Assembly (NCBI GenBank): GCA_001940925.1
Contig: MSGZ01000027.1
Span: 98,166-162,165, forward strand
Direction: 5' to 3'
Source of the DNA: Ruminococcus sp. Phil11
GTDB lineage: Bacteria > Bacillota > Clostridia > Oscillospirales > Ruminococcaceae
DNA: 64,000 nucleotides
Shown here: positions 1 to 9,968 of the stretch, piece after piece
How positions within the stretch are numbered: the stretch's first letter is position 1
How the letters are laid out: each line of letters opens with the position of its first letter
Notes under the pieces: model-generated
Told to the model about the DNA's origin: nothing
The model's input: the letters and a program-made list of their open reading frames with translations, nothing else
Databases searched by the model: none
Made by a program: the position numbers and the translations under genes

Positions 1-2688
1 TTCAATGCGTATTTTGCAGACCGTTCCGAGTCTGCACAGCCGCAGCAGACTGCAAAGAAGCCGACCCGTGCCGCAAAGCCGGAGGCTGTCGCACGCCCGA
101 AGAAGGCGGATACGAAGGAAGAAAAGAAACCGGCAAAGGCCGAGAAAACGCCGAAGCAGAAGCCCGTGCAGCAGGAAAAGCAGCCCGCTGCCGAAGCTCC
201 CGTTCAGCAGGAGGCAGCTGCACCGCAGACTGCACCCGTTCAGACGGCGGCTCCGGAGCAGCCTGCACAGACCGCTGCGCCTGTTCAGGAGGCTCCCGCA
301 GCGGAAGCTGCTGCACCGGCGGCTCCGCGCGTGCTGACTGCCGCCGAGACCGAACGCCGTGCAAGAGAACGTGCTGCGATGTATGAGAAGCAGCAGGCCG
401 AAAAGGCTGCACGCCGCGAGCGCAATCAGAAGAACCAGCTTGCCGCACAGCAGAGAAAGCAGGCGGAGGCTGCCGCAAAGGCCGCTGCCGAGCAGAAGGC
501 TGCCGCGGAGAAGAAGGCTGCACAGCAGGCTGCCGCACAGGATAAGCCGCAGAGTGCTGCGCCCGAGCAGCCGAAGAAGCAGCCGCCGCAGCCGCGCAAT
601 GTCCAGAAAACACCGAAGAAGCCTGCAAAGGCACAGGAGCGCGGCGAAATGGTCAAGATGGAGGGCGGCTTTGCGACGGCGACCGAGGTGCAGCCGAGCC
701 AGCAGCGTCATACCGTTGATACCCGCGGTACCTATGTCGATCTCGACAAGTACAATGAACGCTACGAGCAGATCGCACCGCAGGGCAGAGGCGGCAAGAA
801 CGACAACATGGTCGCGAAGAAGCAGAAGATCAACCAGAAGTCCCAGCAGAGAAAGCAGCAGGCGAAGTCCGGCAAGGCCAGAGAAACTGAGGCTGAGAAG
901 CTGCGCCGTCTTGAGCTTGAGCGCGCCAGAAAGCAGCAGCTCAAGGTCATGATCCCGGACAGCATCGTCGTCAGCGAGCTGGCAGTCCGTCTGAAGGTTC
1001 AGGTGCGCGATGTCATCAAGAAGCTCATGGGTCTGGGCGTTATGGCGAATATCAATGAGGAGATCGACTTTGACACCGCTTCGCTGGTCGCAGAGGAGCT
1101 GGGGGCAAAGGTCGAGCACGAGGTCATCGTCACGATCGAGGAGCGTCTCATCACCGATGAGGAGGATCCGGAGGATTCTCTGGAGGAGCGCTGCCCTGTC
1201 GTTGTCGTTATGGGTCACGTTGACCACGGCAAGACCTCGATCCTCGACCGCATCCGCAATGCGCATGTCACTGACACCGAGGCCGGCGGCATCACGCAGC
1301 ACATCGGTGCATATCAGGTCAAGCATGAGGGCAAGGTCATCACCTTCCTCGATACGCCGGGTCATGAGGCGTTTACTTCGATGCGTGCCCGCGGTGCGAA
1401 TATCACCGATATCGCGATCCTCGTTGTCGCGGCGGACGACGGCATCATGCCGCAGACGATCGAGTCGATCCACCACGCAAAGGCTGCCGGTGTTTCGATC
1501 ATCGTTGCGATCAACAAAATGGATAAGGAAGGCGCAAACCCCGAGCGCGTCAAGCAGCAGCTCACCGAGCATGAGCTCGTCTGCGAGGAATGGGGCGGCG
1601 ATACGATCTGCGTGCCGGTCTCCGCAAAGACCGGTGAGGGCATCGAGGAGCTGCTCGAAAACATCCTGCTTGTCGCGGAAGTGCGCGAGCTGAAGGCGAA
1701 TCCGCACCGCAAGGCAAAGGGTACCGTCATCGAGGCGCGTCTGGACAAGGGCCGCGGCCCGATCGCGACGATCCTTGTGCAGAACGGTACGCTCCGCACC
1801 GGCGATGTCATCATCGCGGGTACGGCAGTCGGCAGAGTCCGCGTGATGACGAATTACAAGGGCAAGGTCGTCAAGGAAGCGGGTCCGTCCGTGCCGGTCG
1901 AGATCACGGGTCTCGCAGAGGTGCCGAGTGCCGGCGATATCTTCAACGCGGTTGAGGATGAGCGTCTGGCGAAGGAGCTCGTCGAGCAGAGAAAGCACGA
2001 GGCGAAGGAGGAGCAGTTCAAGGCGTACCGCAAGGTCACGCTCGACAACCTGTTCTCGCAGATCGCCGAGGGCGAAATGAAGGAGCTCCCGCTGATCGTC
2101 AAGGCAGACGTTCAGGGCTCCGTCGAGGCAGTTACGCAGTCGCTCGAGAAGCTCTCGAACGAAGAAGTCCGCGTCAAGGTCATCCACGGCGCGGTCGGTG
2201 CGGTCTCCGAGAGCGACGTCATGCTCGCGTCCGCATCCAATGCGATCATCGTCGGCTTCAATGTCCGTCCGATGCCGGTCGCTGCCGATGCCGCTGCAAG
2301 AGACGGCGTCGATATCCGCCTGTACCGCATCATCTACGATGCGATCGAGGAAATTTCCACTGCTATGAAGGGTATGCTTGCGCCGAAGTACCGCGATGTC
2401 GATATGGGACGCGCGGAGGTTCGCCAGGTCTACCATATCTCCAGCGTCGGCACGGTCGCCGGCTGCTATATCACCGACGGCAAGATCACCCGTCAGTGCC
2501 AGATCCGCGTTGTGCGTGACGGCATTGTCGTGGCGGAGGATAAGATCGACTCGCTGCGCCGCTTCAAGGACGATGTCAAGGAAGTTGCAACGGGCTATGA
2601 GTGCGGCATCTCGCTGGAGCGCTTTGCCGATCTCAAGGAGGGCGATATCCTCGAGGGCTTTATCGTGGAGGAATACCGCGAGGACTAA
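1..2688 (+). CDS. infB: Translation initiation factor IF-2 (5' end outside window)
   Basis: GTPase that brings initiator tRNA to the 30S subunit. The frame is open from the first base, so the true start lies upstream; 895 residues are visible. The first ~290 visible residues are a low-complexity Ala/Pro/Gln/Lys tail. An IF2 N-terminal domain follows at about 315-360, then the G domain with GHVDHGKT (~405), DTPGHEAF (~451) and NKMD (~506), and the usual C-terminal domains. It heads the infB-rbfA-truB-ribF order typical of Firmicutes; nusA would be expected upstream. The stop is 27 bases before the next start, so co-transcription is likely. An internal GTG at 166 opens a shorter frame but is not the natural start. 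Confidence 0.98.
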   Translation, partial: FNAYFADRSESAQPQQTAKKPTRAAKPEAVARPKKADTKEEKKPAKAEKTPKQKPVQQEKQPAAEAPVQQEAAAPQTAPVQTAAPEQPAQTAAPVQEAPAAEAAAPAAPRVLTAAETERRARERAAMYEKQQAEKAARRERNQKNQLAAQQRKQAEAAAKAAAEQKAAAEKKAAQQAAAQDKPQSAAPEQPKKQPPQPRNVQKTPKKPAKAQERGEMVKMEGGFATATEVQPSQQRHTVDTRGTYVDLDKYNERYEQIAPQGRGGKNDNMVAKKQKINQKSQQRKQQAKSGKARETEAEKLRRLELERARKQQLKVMIPDSIVVSELAVRLKVQVRDVIKKLMGLGVMANINEEIDFDTASLVAEELGAKVEHEVIVTIEERLITDEEDPEDSLEERCPVVVVMGHVDHGKTSILDRIRNAHVTDTEAGGITQHIGAYQVKHEGKVITFLDTPGHEAFTSMRARGANITDIAILVVAADDGIMPQTIESIHHAKAAGVSIIVAINKMDKEGANPERVKQQLTEHELVCEEWGGDTICVPVSAKTGEGIEELLENILLVAEVRELKANPHRKAKGTVIEARLDKGRGPIATILVQNGTLRTGDVIIAGTAVGRVRVMTNYKGKVVKEAGPSVPVEITGLAEVPSAGDIFNAVEDERLAKELVEQRKHEAKEEQFKAYRKVTLDNLFSQIAEGEMKELPLIVKADVQGSVEAVTQSLEKLSNEEVRVKVIHGAVGAVSESDVMLASASNAIIVGFNVRPMPVAADAAARDGVDIRLYRIIYDAIEEISTAMKGMLAPKYRDVDMGRAEVRQVYHISSVGTVAGCYITDGKITRQCQIRVVRDGIVVAEDKIDSLRRFKDDVKEVATGYECGISLERFADLKEGDILEGFIVEEYRED

Positions 2689-2715
2689 TAACGTGCGGCT
2701 GACGGAGGAAAGAAA

Positions 2716-2964
2716 ATGGAATTTCAGAGAATGAGCAACGAGGATATGCTCCAATACTGCAACGAAGCACTTGCGTGGCCGGATTTCGGTCCGATCGACA
2801 CGCTGTTTTTTGAGACAGTCAAGCGCATTCTGCTCGGTGAGGTCAGTCCCGTTGAGGAGATCGACTACCAGGATGCGATCTTTGACGAGGAGGGCTTCTT
2901 TGAGCAGTCCGAGACTTCGGGGAATTACTACAATCCCGAACCGGACGGCTCGATCAAGCTCTGA
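2716..2964 (+). CDS. Small acidic hypothetical protein between infB and rbfA
   Basis: Encodes 82 residues with a good GGAGGAAAG ribosome binding site. It is rich in Glu and Asp, has no membrane segment or signal peptide, and shows no motif I recognise. Its place inside the infB-rbfA operon, with short gaps on both sides (27 and 27 bases), argues that it is a real gene expressed with the translation machinery. In many Firmicutes this slot holds a YlxP-type protein, but this sequence does not resemble that family, so I give no function. Confidence 0.7.
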   Translation: MEFQRMSNEDMLQYCNEALAWPDFGPIDTLFFETVKRILLGEVSPVEEIDYQDAIFDEEGFFEQSETSGNYYNPEPDGSIKL

Positions 2965-2991
2965 ACGCCGCTGAAAGGAATACAGTTTATT

Positions 2992-3390
2992 ATGGCAAGC
3001 TTCAAAATCGGCCGTTTACAGGAGGATATGCTGCGGGAGCTGACCGCGATCATCCGGGAGCTGAAGGATCCGCGCATCACGCCGGATCTGACAGTCGTCC
3101 GCGCGGAGCTCTCCGGCGACATGGGGCACTGCAAGGCCTATGTGTCCAGCCTGTCCGGCATCAATCATGCAAAGGAAGCGTGCAGAGTTCTGACAAAGGC
3201 TTCCGGCTTTATCCGCAGGGAGCTGTTCCGCAGACTCGATCTGCGCAAGTCGCCGGAGCTGCATTTTGTCGCGGATGATTCGATCGAATATGCGTCGGAT
3301 ATCAGCGAGAAATTAAGCAGCCTCGGCCTGACCGGCGGGCTCGGCAGCGAGGCCGCAGAGCCGCCGCAGGAGAACGATACCGAAGAATGA
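2992..3390 (+). CDS. rbfA: Ribosome-binding factor A
   Basis: 132-residue KH-like 30S maturation factor that binds pre-16S rRNA near the 5' helix. The N-terminus (GRLQEDMLRELTAII), the central RITPDLTVVRAELS strand and the helix with FIRRELFRRLDLRKSPELHF are the RbfA family signature, and the length is normal. The C-terminus is an acidic tail. It lies downstream of infB, and a DHH phosphoesterase follows, as in most Bacillota. The AAAGGA ribosome binding site stands about 11 bases before the ATG. Confidence 0.96.
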   Translation: MASFKIGRLQEDMLRELTAIIRELKDPRITPDLTVVRAELSGDMGHCKAYVSSLSGINHAKEACRVLTKASGFIRRELFRRLDLRKSPELHFVADDSIEYASDISEKLSSLGLTGGLGSEAAEPPQENDTEE

Positions 3391-3426
3391 GATTTGCAGC
3401 AGGATAATCAGCAGGGAGGTGTTCCT

Positions 3427-4413
3427 ATGGAGCAGGCCGGTCACGGCTGTACGGAACTGAGCAGCGAGGCGGTATACGATGTGCTGCGTTCGCTGGAGGA
3501 TGTCAACATTCTGATTCACCGTTCGCCGGACGGCGACTGCGTCGGCGGCGGATATGCGGTCTACTATATCCTGAAAGCACTCGGGATCCGTTCCCGTGTC
3601 TGCTGTGCGGACCCGATCCCAGCAATGTTTGACGAGATCACGCAGGAGGTCACATTCGAGGACTTTGAGCCGAAAATGCGCATCTCCGTCGATGTGGCGG
3701 ATACCAAGCTGTTCGGCAGTCTTCCGGAGGACGACCTGAATGCAGAGATCGTGCTCTGTATCGACCACCACATTTCCAATACGCATTACGCAAAGCAGCT
3801 TTTCTGGGATCCGAATTCCTCGGCTGCCTGCGAGGTGCTGTTCTGGATGATGCAGGACAATGCGATCCCGATCACAAGGGAGATCGCAAGATGCCTGTAT
3901 GTCGGCATCGCGACCGATACCGGCTGCTTTCAGTTCAGCAATGCGGGTGCGGATACCTTCGCTGCGGTCAGCGCGATCAAGCGTGCGTATCCGGATCTCC
4001 CCTATGCGAGACTGAACCGCGAGCTGTTCATCCTGAAATCCGAGGGACGCATCCGGCTCGATACGCGGCTGATGCAGAATATCCGGCTTTCGGATGACGG
4101 CAGGGTTGCACTGATCTATCTGCCCGACAGCTGGATGACCGAACTGAAGGTCTCCGCGGACGAGGTGGACGGTGTAGCCAATCTGCCGATGCAGATCATC
4201 GGCGTGGAAATCGGCATTACCTGCAAGCAGCAGCCGGACGGCAGCTTCCGCGTTTCCATGCGCGGCGGCGAGCACGCCGATGTTTCCGCGGTATGCAGGC
4301 AGTTCGGCGGCGGCGGTCATGTCAAGGCGAGCGGCTGCTCGTTCCATACGGGTGACCCGGAAACGGTCTGCAGACAGCTCATGGAGGCTGCGGAGGCATC
4401 GCTGAAGGCATGA
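3427..4413 (+). CDS. DHH/DHHA1 phosphoesterase, NrnA-type oligoribonuclease / pAp phosphatase
   Basis: Predicted cytoplasmic manganese-dependent phosphoesterase of 328 residues. The NrnA family degrades nanoRNA or pApA and dephosphorylates pAp. Motifs seen are HRSPDGDCVGGG near the N-terminus, the eponymous DHH in CIDHHISN, and the C-terminal DHHA1 motif GGGGHVKASG. I chose the ATG at 3427 because AGGGAGGTG precedes it at proper spacing; an in-frame TTG at 3394 has no such site. The stop overlaps the truB start by four bases (ATGA), indicating coupling. The rbfA-nrnA-truB order is conserved in Firmicutes. Substrate preference cannot be read from sequence. Confidence 0.92.
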   Translation: MEQAGHGCTELSSEAVYDVLRSLEDVNILIHRSPDGDCVGGGYAVYYILKALGIRSRVCCADPIPAMFDEITQEVTFEDFEPKMRISVDVADTKLFGSLPEDDLNAEIVLCIDHHISNTHYAKQLFWDPNSSAACEVLFWMMQDNAIPITREIARCLYVGIATDTGCFQFSNAGADTFAAVSAIKRAYPDLPYARLNRELFILKSEGRIRLDTRLMQNIRLSDDGRVALIYLPDSWMTELKVSADEVDGVANLPMQIIGVEIGITCKQQPDGSFRVSMRGGEHADVSAVCRQFGGGGHVKASGCSFHTGDPETVCRQLMEAAEASLKA

Positions 4414-5306
4414 TCGAAAGCGGAATCTTAGTGATGAACAAGCCGCAGGGCTTCACCTCATTCGATGTGATCGGGAAGCTGCGCGGCATTCTGAAAATGA
4501 GACGGCTGGGGCATACCGGCACGCTGGACCCGATGGCGGAGGGCGTTCTGCCTGTTCTGATCGGGACGGCGGCAAAGGCATGTGATATCCTGCCGGACGA
4601 AACAAAGGCATACCGTGCGGGGTTCCGGCTCGGCACGGTGACGGATACGCAGGACAGCACCGGCAATGTGCTGGAAACGCATGACGCAGATGTTACGGAA
4701 GCGGAGCTGCTGGCGGTACTGCCGCAGTTTACCGGTGAGATCCGGCAGATTCCGCCGATGTATTCCGCGGTGCAGATCAACGGCAAACGGCTCTATGAGC
4801 TCGCCCGTGCCGGCAAAGAGATCGAACGCCCCGCAAGAACGGTCACGGTGCACGGCATTACGCTGACGGAATTTGATCCTGCGGCGCAGTGCGGGACACT
4901 GGAGATCGTCTGCGGAAAAGGGACTTATGTCCGGACGGTCATTCATGATCTGGGAAGGACACTCGGCTGCGGCGGCTGTATGACGTCGCTGGTCAGGACG
5001 GCGGCCTGCGGGTTCACGCTTGCCGATGCGCATACCTTTGACGAGGTGCAGCAGGCAGCGGACAGCGGTACGCTCGAATCGCTGATCGTTCCGGCGGACA
5101 GGCTGTTTACTGCGCTCCCGGCCGTGACGCTCAGTGAAGCACAGACAAGGCTTTACAAAAACGGCGTGCGGCTCGATCTCAACCGTGTGCGCGGAATTAC
5201 CGCGGAGGATCAGCGTTACCGCGTTTACGGCTGCGACGGCAGCTTTTTCGGTCTGGCGGATGCCGACCGCGAAGAAGGCTGTCTGCGTATTTACAAAAAT
5301 CTGTGA
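4410..5306 (+). CDS. truB: tRNA pseudouridine(55) synthase TruB
   Basis: 298 residues. TruB converts U55 of tRNA elongator molecules to pseudouridine. The catalytic motif GHTGTLDPMAEGVLPV contains the nucleophilic Asp, and KPQGFTSFDV opens the protein as usual. RIGTYVRT-type and C-terminal PUA-like segments follow (GKGTYVRTVIHDLG). It overlaps the preceding stop by ATGA and ends 13 bases before the ribF start, consistent with one transcript. Confidence 0.97.
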   Translation: MIESGILVMNKPQGFTSFDVIGKLRGILKMRRLGHTGTLDPMAEGVLPVLIGTAAKACDILPDETKAYRAGFRLGTVTDTQDSTGNVLETHDADVTEAELLAVLPQFTGEIRQIPPMYSAVQINGKRLYELARAGKEIERPARTVTVHGITLTEFDPAAQCGTLEIVCGKGTYVRTVIHDLGRTLGCGGCMTSLVRTAACGFTLADAHTFDEVQQAADSGTLESLIVPADRLFTALPAVTLSEAQTRLYKNGVRLDLNRVRGITAEDQRYRVYGCDGSFFGLADADREEGCLRIYKNL

Positions 5307-5319
5307 GGAGATGATCGCG

Positions 5320-6258
5320 ATGAAGCAGCAGGAGCTGCAGGAGACCCCGATTCCGGAAAGACGCCGGATCGCGGCAGCACTCGGACTGTTTGACGGCGTA
5401 CATCTCGGGCACAGGCAGGTGCTCGCGCAGGCGGTCTCCATGGGGGAATGCCATGTCGTCACCTTTGCATCGGAGACCATGCCGCAGAAGCAGGGGCGTC
5501 CGCTGCAGTATATTTATCATGACGAACAGAAGCGCCGTCTGCTGACGGCATGCGGTGCGGATGCTGTTTTCGCGCTGCCGTTCGGAGAATTGGCGGAGCT
5601 GGACGGCGAACGCTACTGCAAAGAGATCCTGCGGGAGCGGCTGAATGTCAGTTATGTCGTTGCGGGAGAGGATTTTCGCTTCGGCAAAGATGCGGCCTGC
5701 ACACCCGCCGATCTGCAGCGGTTTGGCCGGAAATACGGCTTTTCCGTGCATCTGATCCCGCAGGTGCGGGATGAGGACGGCGTGCCGGTCTCCTCAAGCC
5801 ATATCCGCTTTCTGCTCGAAAGCGGGCAGGTCATGAAGGCGAACAGGCTGCTCGGCGCGGATTACCAGATCCTCGCGCACGTAATTACCGGCAATCAGCT
5901 CGGGAGCACCGTGCTCGGCTGCCCGACGGCAAATCAGCCGTTTGAGCCGTGGCAGTGCGTGCCGCACAGAGGCGTTTATGCCTCCTTTGCGGAGATCAAC
6001 GATATCTGGGTACCCGCCATTACAAATATCGGCGTGCGTCCGACCGTCACCGGCGGCAATGCCGAACCGATCGCGGAAACGCATCTGATCGGCTGGAGCG
6101 GCGAGCTGGTCGGCAGGCTGCTGCCTGTCACGCTCTGCAGATTTCTGCGGCCGGAGCAGCATTTTGAATCGCTGGATGCACTGGCTGTCCAGATGCAGCG
6201 CGATATCCGGAACCGGATGCGCCTGCTGCCCGCAGAGGGCAATCCCGGTGAAGCGTGA
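5320..6258 (+). CDS. ribF: Bifunctional riboflavin kinase / FAD synthetase
   Basis: 312-residue enzyme that phosphorylates riboflavin to FMN and adenylates FMN to FAD. The N-terminal nucleotidyltransferase has GLFDGVHLGHRQVL; the SSSHIRFLL motif and a flavokinase domain (LGCPTANQ, GVYASF, NIGVRPTV) follow, in normal order and length. Two ATGs compete: 5311 abuts the GAGGAG box, whereas 5320 sits nine bases from it, so 5320 is preferred. No FMN-riboswitch-like leader is visible, which fits expression from the infB operon. It is the last gene of that operon. Confidence 0.95.
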   Translation: MKQQELQETPIPERRRIAAALGLFDGVHLGHRQVLAQAVSMGECHVVTFASETMPQKQGRPLQYIYHDEQKRRLLTACGADAVFALPFGELAELDGERYCKEILRERLNVSYVVAGEDFRFGKDAACTPADLQRFGRKYGFSVHLIPQVRDEDGVPVSSSHIRFLLESGQVMKANRLLGADYQILAHVITGNQLGSTVLGCPTANQPFEPWQCVPHRGVYASFAEINDIWVPAITNIGVRPTVTGGNAEPIAETHLIGWSGELVGRLLPVTLCRFLRPEQHFESLDALAVQMQRDIRNRMRLLPAEGNPGEA

Positions 6259-6380
6259 AAGGAACTTTCAAGGGACTGACACGGAACTATCACACGGGAA
6301 ATCTACAATATATTCATAGTCTGAGCCGTATGTCCGCGCACGGCATACGAAAAATGCAATGAAGGGAATGAGCATTATCC

Positions 6381-7367
6381 ATGATTGAAGTGCGAAATCT
6401 GACCAAGCATTACGGCGACAAGCACGCCGTCAATGACATCAGCTTCACCGTGGAGGACGGTGAGATCCTCGGATTCCTGGGGCCGAACGGCGCCGGAAAA
6501 TCCACGACCATGAACATGCTGACCGGTTATATCTCCTCGACTTCCGGTCAGGCACTCATCAACGGCGTTGATATTCTGGAGGATCCGATCAAGGCGAAAT
6601 CCTATATCGGCTATCTGCCGGAGATCCCGCCGCTTTATGTTGACATGACAGTCAAGAGCTATCTGCAGTATGTCTACGACCTTAAAAAGTGCAAGCTGCC
6701 CCGCAGAGCGCATCTGAACGAGGTCATGAGCCTGACAAAGGTCAGCGATGTGCAGGACAGAATCATCAAGAACCTGTCCAAGGGTTATAAGCAGCGTGTC
6801 GGTCTGGCACAGGCTCTGATCGGCAATCCGCCGGTTCTGATTCTCGATGAGCCGACAGTCGGCCTTGACCCGCAGCAGATCCTTGAGATCCGCACACTCA
6901 TCAAGAAGCTCGGCAAGAATCATACGGTCATCCTGTCCTCGCATATCCTGAGTGAGATCCAGGCTGTCTGTGACCGCATCATCATCATCAATCACGGCAT
7001 CATCGCCGCGCATGATACGACGGAGAACCTTTCCAGAAATATCTCGAACGATCACCGCCTGATCGCCCGCATCGAGGGCCCGCGCGAGGAGATCGTCAAG
7101 GCACTGCGCAACATTGACGGCATCAAATACTGCCGCGCCGATATGGAGCGCGAGCCGGGTGTATATGAGTATGAGCTGGAGGCGGCACCCGGCAAGGATA
7201 TCCGCCGTGACCTGTTCCGGATCGTTTCTGAGCATAACTGGGTGCTGCTTTCCTCCCGTTCCGCGGAAATGACGCTGGAGGATATGTTCCTGAAGATCAC
7301 AATGGGCGAGGGACTCGTCATTGAGAATCCTGCCGATAAGGCAGAGGAGAAAGGAGCGCAGGCATAA
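6381..7367 (+). CDS. ABC transporter ATP-binding protein (GldA-like)
   Basis: 328-residue cytoplasmic ATPase. Walker A GPNGAGKST, signature LSKGYKQR, Walker B VLILDEP and the switch His in SSHIL are all intact. The ~90-residue C-terminal extension is typical of ABC-2/Gld exporters. Its stop TAATG overlaps the ATG of the permease gene. The next genes are a GldG-like and a DUF4340 protein, so this is the energiser of a Gld-type system. In Bacteroidetes such genes affect gliding; in Clostridia the exported substrate is unknown, and I infer none. Confidence 0.93.
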   Translation: MIEVRNLTKHYGDKHAVNDISFTVEDGEILGFLGPNGAGKSTTMNMLTGYISSTSGQALINGVDILEDPIKAKSYIGYLPEIPPLYVDMTVKSYLQYVYDLKKCKLPRRAHLNEVMSLTKVSDVQDRIIKNLSKGYKQRVGLAQALIGNPPVLILDEPTVGLDPQQILEIRTLIKKLGKNHTVILSSHILSEIQAVCDRIIIINHGIIAAHDTTENLSRNISNDHRLIARIEGPREEIVKALRNIDGIKYCRADMEREPGVYEYELEAAPGKDIRRDLFRIVSEHNWVLLSSRSAEMTLEDMFLKITMGEGLVIENPADKAEEKGAQA

Positions 7368-8071
7368 TGGGCGCGATCTACAGACGCGAGGTCGGTGCAT
7401 ATTTTTCATCGAGCATCGCTTATATTTTCCTTGCTGTTGCATGGATTTTCACAGGTTTGTTTTTCTATTACACATGTCTTGTCTCTGCAACGACGGATAT
7501 GTCCGGCATGTTCCAGACAATGTTTCTTGTGTTCGTGTTCCTGATCCCGCTGCTGACAATGCGCCTGTTCAGCGAGGAGAAAAAGCAGAAAACCGATCAG
7601 GGGCTCCTGACCGCACCGGTCAGTCTCGGAGAGATCGTGTTCGGCAAGTATTTTGCAGCACTGACGCTTTATACGATCGCACTGCTGATGCCGTTTGTCT
7701 ATGCGCTGATCCTCAGTAAATACGGCACGGTGGAATGGGGTATGGTCTTTGCGAACTTCCTTGCGCTGTTCCTGCTCGGTGCAGCGTTCATCGCAGTCGG
7801 CGGCTTTGTCTCCGCACTGACGGAAAATCAGATCGCAGCGGCGGTCATGGCGTTTGTCGCCTTTATGCTCCTGTACCTGATCGACGCGCTTGCCAGTGTC
7901 ATGAAGGAGGGCATCCTCAAGAACGTGCTGGAGCAGATCTCCTTCCACCGCCGGTACGTTTCGATCACCTACGGTCTGTTCAATGTTCCGACCATTATTT
8001 TCTATATCAGCTTTGCTGTTATTTTCAATTACCTGACGATCCGCGTGTTTGAGCGCAGACGCTGGAGCTGA
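7367..8071 (+). CDS. ABC-2 type membrane permease (GldF-like)
   Basis: 234 residues with about six hydrophobic helices. The pattern starts with a short cytoplasmic IYRREVGAYFSSSIAYIF segment characteristic of ABC-2/NosY/GldF permeases and includes the TMRLFSEEKKQKTDQGLLTAP loop region. It overlaps the ATPase gene by one base and is followed 13 bases later by the GldG-like gene with an AGGAGGG site. It forms the membrane channel half of this exporter; the substrate is unknown. Confidence 0.9.
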   Translation: MGAIYRREVGAYFSSSIAYIFLAVAWIFTGLFFYYTCLVSATTDMSGMFQTMFLVFVFLIPLLTMRLFSEEKKQKTDQGLLTAPVSLGEIVFGKYFAALTLYTIALLMPFVYALILSKYGTVEWGMVFANFLALFLLGAAFIAVGGFVSALTENQIAAAVMAFVAFMLLYLIDALASVMKEGILKNVLEQISFHRRYVSITYGLFNVPTIIFYISFAVIFNYLTIRVFERRRWS

Positions 8072-8084
8072 GGAGGGATCCACA

Positions 8085-9968
8085 ATGGGCAAGAAGGACG
8101 ATATCAAAAAGAAGAATCTCGGATCCGCCAAGGATGCAGCCGATGCAGTCAAGGAAAAGGCGGAGGACATTCTCGATGCTGCCGCGGATAAGGCGGAGGA
8201 GATCACCGATGCGGTGAAGGAAAAAGCAGAGGACATTACCGACGCGGTGAAGGACAAGGCTGAGGATGTCATCGAAGCAGCAGAGGATACCGCAGAAAAG
8301 GCTGCCGATGCCGTCAGTGAGAAGGCAGAGGCACTGAAGGATGCCGCAAAGGAAGCCGCAGACGGTGCGGAAAAATCCGAAAAGAAGCCGAAAAAGCATC
8401 AGCGGACGCCCGAAGCTGAGCGCGAGCGTGCCCTGAACAAGGTCAAGCGGCGCAAAAAGCTGAAATACGGCACGCTGGCTACGGTCATTACGCTGGTTGT
8501 CATTGCGGCGGTCATCATGGTCAATGTGATTGTCAGTAAGCTGGATAAGCGTTACAACTGGAACATCGACCTGACCTCTGCGGGCGACTATCAGATCGAC
8601 GAGCAGACGACCGATTATCTGCATCAGCTCAAGGATGATATCCGCATGGTCATGCTGGCGGATGAAGCACAGTTCGACGATTACAAGGAGCTGAAGGTGC
8701 TCTCTGAGACGCTGAAGCGTTTTCAGTCGGAGTCAAACGGCAAGATCACGCTGGAGTTTATTGACCCGACCAAGCACCCGGAGGTGCAGAACCTCTATCT
8801 GCAGAACACGAATGAGACTGCCACAACAGGCAGCGTCATCGTCAAGTGCGGTGAGCTGGTGCGTCTGGTTCCGTATACCGACCTGCTGACGATCGACTCC
8901 GATTATGACTACACGACCGGTCAGCAGAAAAGCGAGACCAAGTTCATCGGCGAGCAGTCCCTGATCTCCGCGATCATCGGTGTGACGGATCTGCATCCGG
9001 TCAAGGTCGGTCTCATCAACAAGACCGGCGGTCAGGCTCTTTATCATCAGAATGAGCAGTACTGCTACCAGAGACTCAGCGAGCTGCTGAAAAAGAACAA
9101 CTTTGATGCGACGGATATCGACATTGCAAATGACGAGATCTCTGCGGATTATGACTTCGTGATTCTCTGCTCGCCGTGCAATGACCTGACTGAAGCACAG
9201 ATCAAGAAGCTTTCCGCTTTCCTCAACAATGACGGCAAGTGCGGCAAGAGCATGGTCTATTTCGCAACACCGTTCGTGCTCACGGAGCAGAAGAACCTCG
9301 GCAACTTCCTTGCAGAATGGGGCGTTGCTGTCGAAAATGCCGTCATTGTGGAATCCGATGACGCAAAGGGACAGATCGTCAATACCTCGCTGCAGCAGCT
9401 TCCGCTGTCGAACATCCCGGTCGTCACCTACAATCCGGATGCGCTGCTGAATGCAAACTACAAGCCGAGTGCCGTGCCGATCGTGACGCCGTATCACTGC
9501 TCGATCCGCACGCTGTTCGAGGAGAACTCCGGCAGAAACACGTATCCGCTGCTGACGACCTCCCAGACGGCTGCGCTGATGCCGCTGGATGCAACGGCTG
9601 AATCCTTCAGCATGGACAAGGCAGAAAAGGGCGTCTTTAATGTCGCCGTTGAGACCGATATGAACTTCATCGCAGGCGGCGAGACCTTCAAGAGCCGTCT
9701 GGTGACATTCGGTTCTCCGCTGTTCGTCGATTACTTTATCGGCGGCAGCTCCACCAGCTATGACAACTCCAATTACTTCATCACGATGCTGAACACGCTG
9801 TCCGGCAAGGATAACCCGATCACGATCGCAAGCAAGACGCTTGATCCGGCAAAGATCACGATCACCGAGGCGCAGGCCAAGATGATCCGCACCGTGACGG
9901 TGTTCGTATTCCCGGCAGTGGTCGCACTGATCGGCATTCTCGTGTATATAAGGAGACGAAACAGATGA
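8085..9968 (+). CDS. GldG-like ABC-associated auxiliary membrane protein with amphipathic-repeat N-terminus
   Basis: 627 residues. About 110 N-terminal residues are an unusual run of Ala/Lys/Glu/Asp 11-mer-like repeats (AADAVKEKAEDI, ITDAVKEKAEDI, ITDAVKDKAEDV), resembling LEA or apolipoprotein helices. A basic stretch and one transmembrane helix (~125-150) follow, then a large extracytoplasmic GldG-like domain (FIGEQSLISAIIGV, DFVILCSPCNDL), and a C-terminal membrane helix with basic anchor. The ATG at 8085 follows AGGAGGG. It overlaps the next gene by four bases. The function of the family outside gliding bacteria is not established. Confidence 0.85.
   Translation: MGKKDDIKKKNLGSAKDAADAVKEKAEDILDAAADKAEEITDAVKEKAEDITDAVKDKAEDVIEAAEDTAEKAADAVSEKAEALKDAAKEAADGAEKSEKKPKKHQRTPEAERERALNKVKRRKKLKYGTLATVITLVVIAAVIMVNVIVSKLDKRYNWNIDLTSAGDYQIDEQTTDYLHQLKDDIRMVMLADEAQFDDYKELKVLSETLKRFQSESNGKITLEFIDPTKHPEVQNLYLQNTNETATTGSVIVKCGELVRLVPYTDLLTIDSDYDYTTGQQKSETKFIGEQSLISAIIGVTDLHPVKVGLINKTGGQALYHQNEQYCYQRLSELLKKNNFDATDIDIANDEISADYDFVILCSPCNDLTEAQIKKLSAFLNNDGKCGKSMVYFATPFVLTEQKNLGNFLAEWGVAVENAVIVESDDAKGQIVNTSLQQLPLSNIPVVTYNPDALLNANYKPSAVPIVTPYHCSIRTLFEENSGRNTYPLLTTSQTAALMPLDATAESFSMDKAEKGVFNVAVETDMNFIAGGETFKSRLVTFGSPLFVDYFIGGSSTSYDNSNYFITMLNTLSGKDNPITIASKTLDPAKITITEAQAKMIRTVTVFVFPAVVALIGILVYIRRRNR

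Noticed and set aside
5307..5319. FMN riboswitch controlling ribF
   Set aside because: The gap before ribF is 13 bases and shows no conserved RFN element.
6259..6380. Possible promoter before the Gld-like ATPase gene
   Set aside because: TACAAT/TATATT words are present but no -35 box lies at a proper distance.
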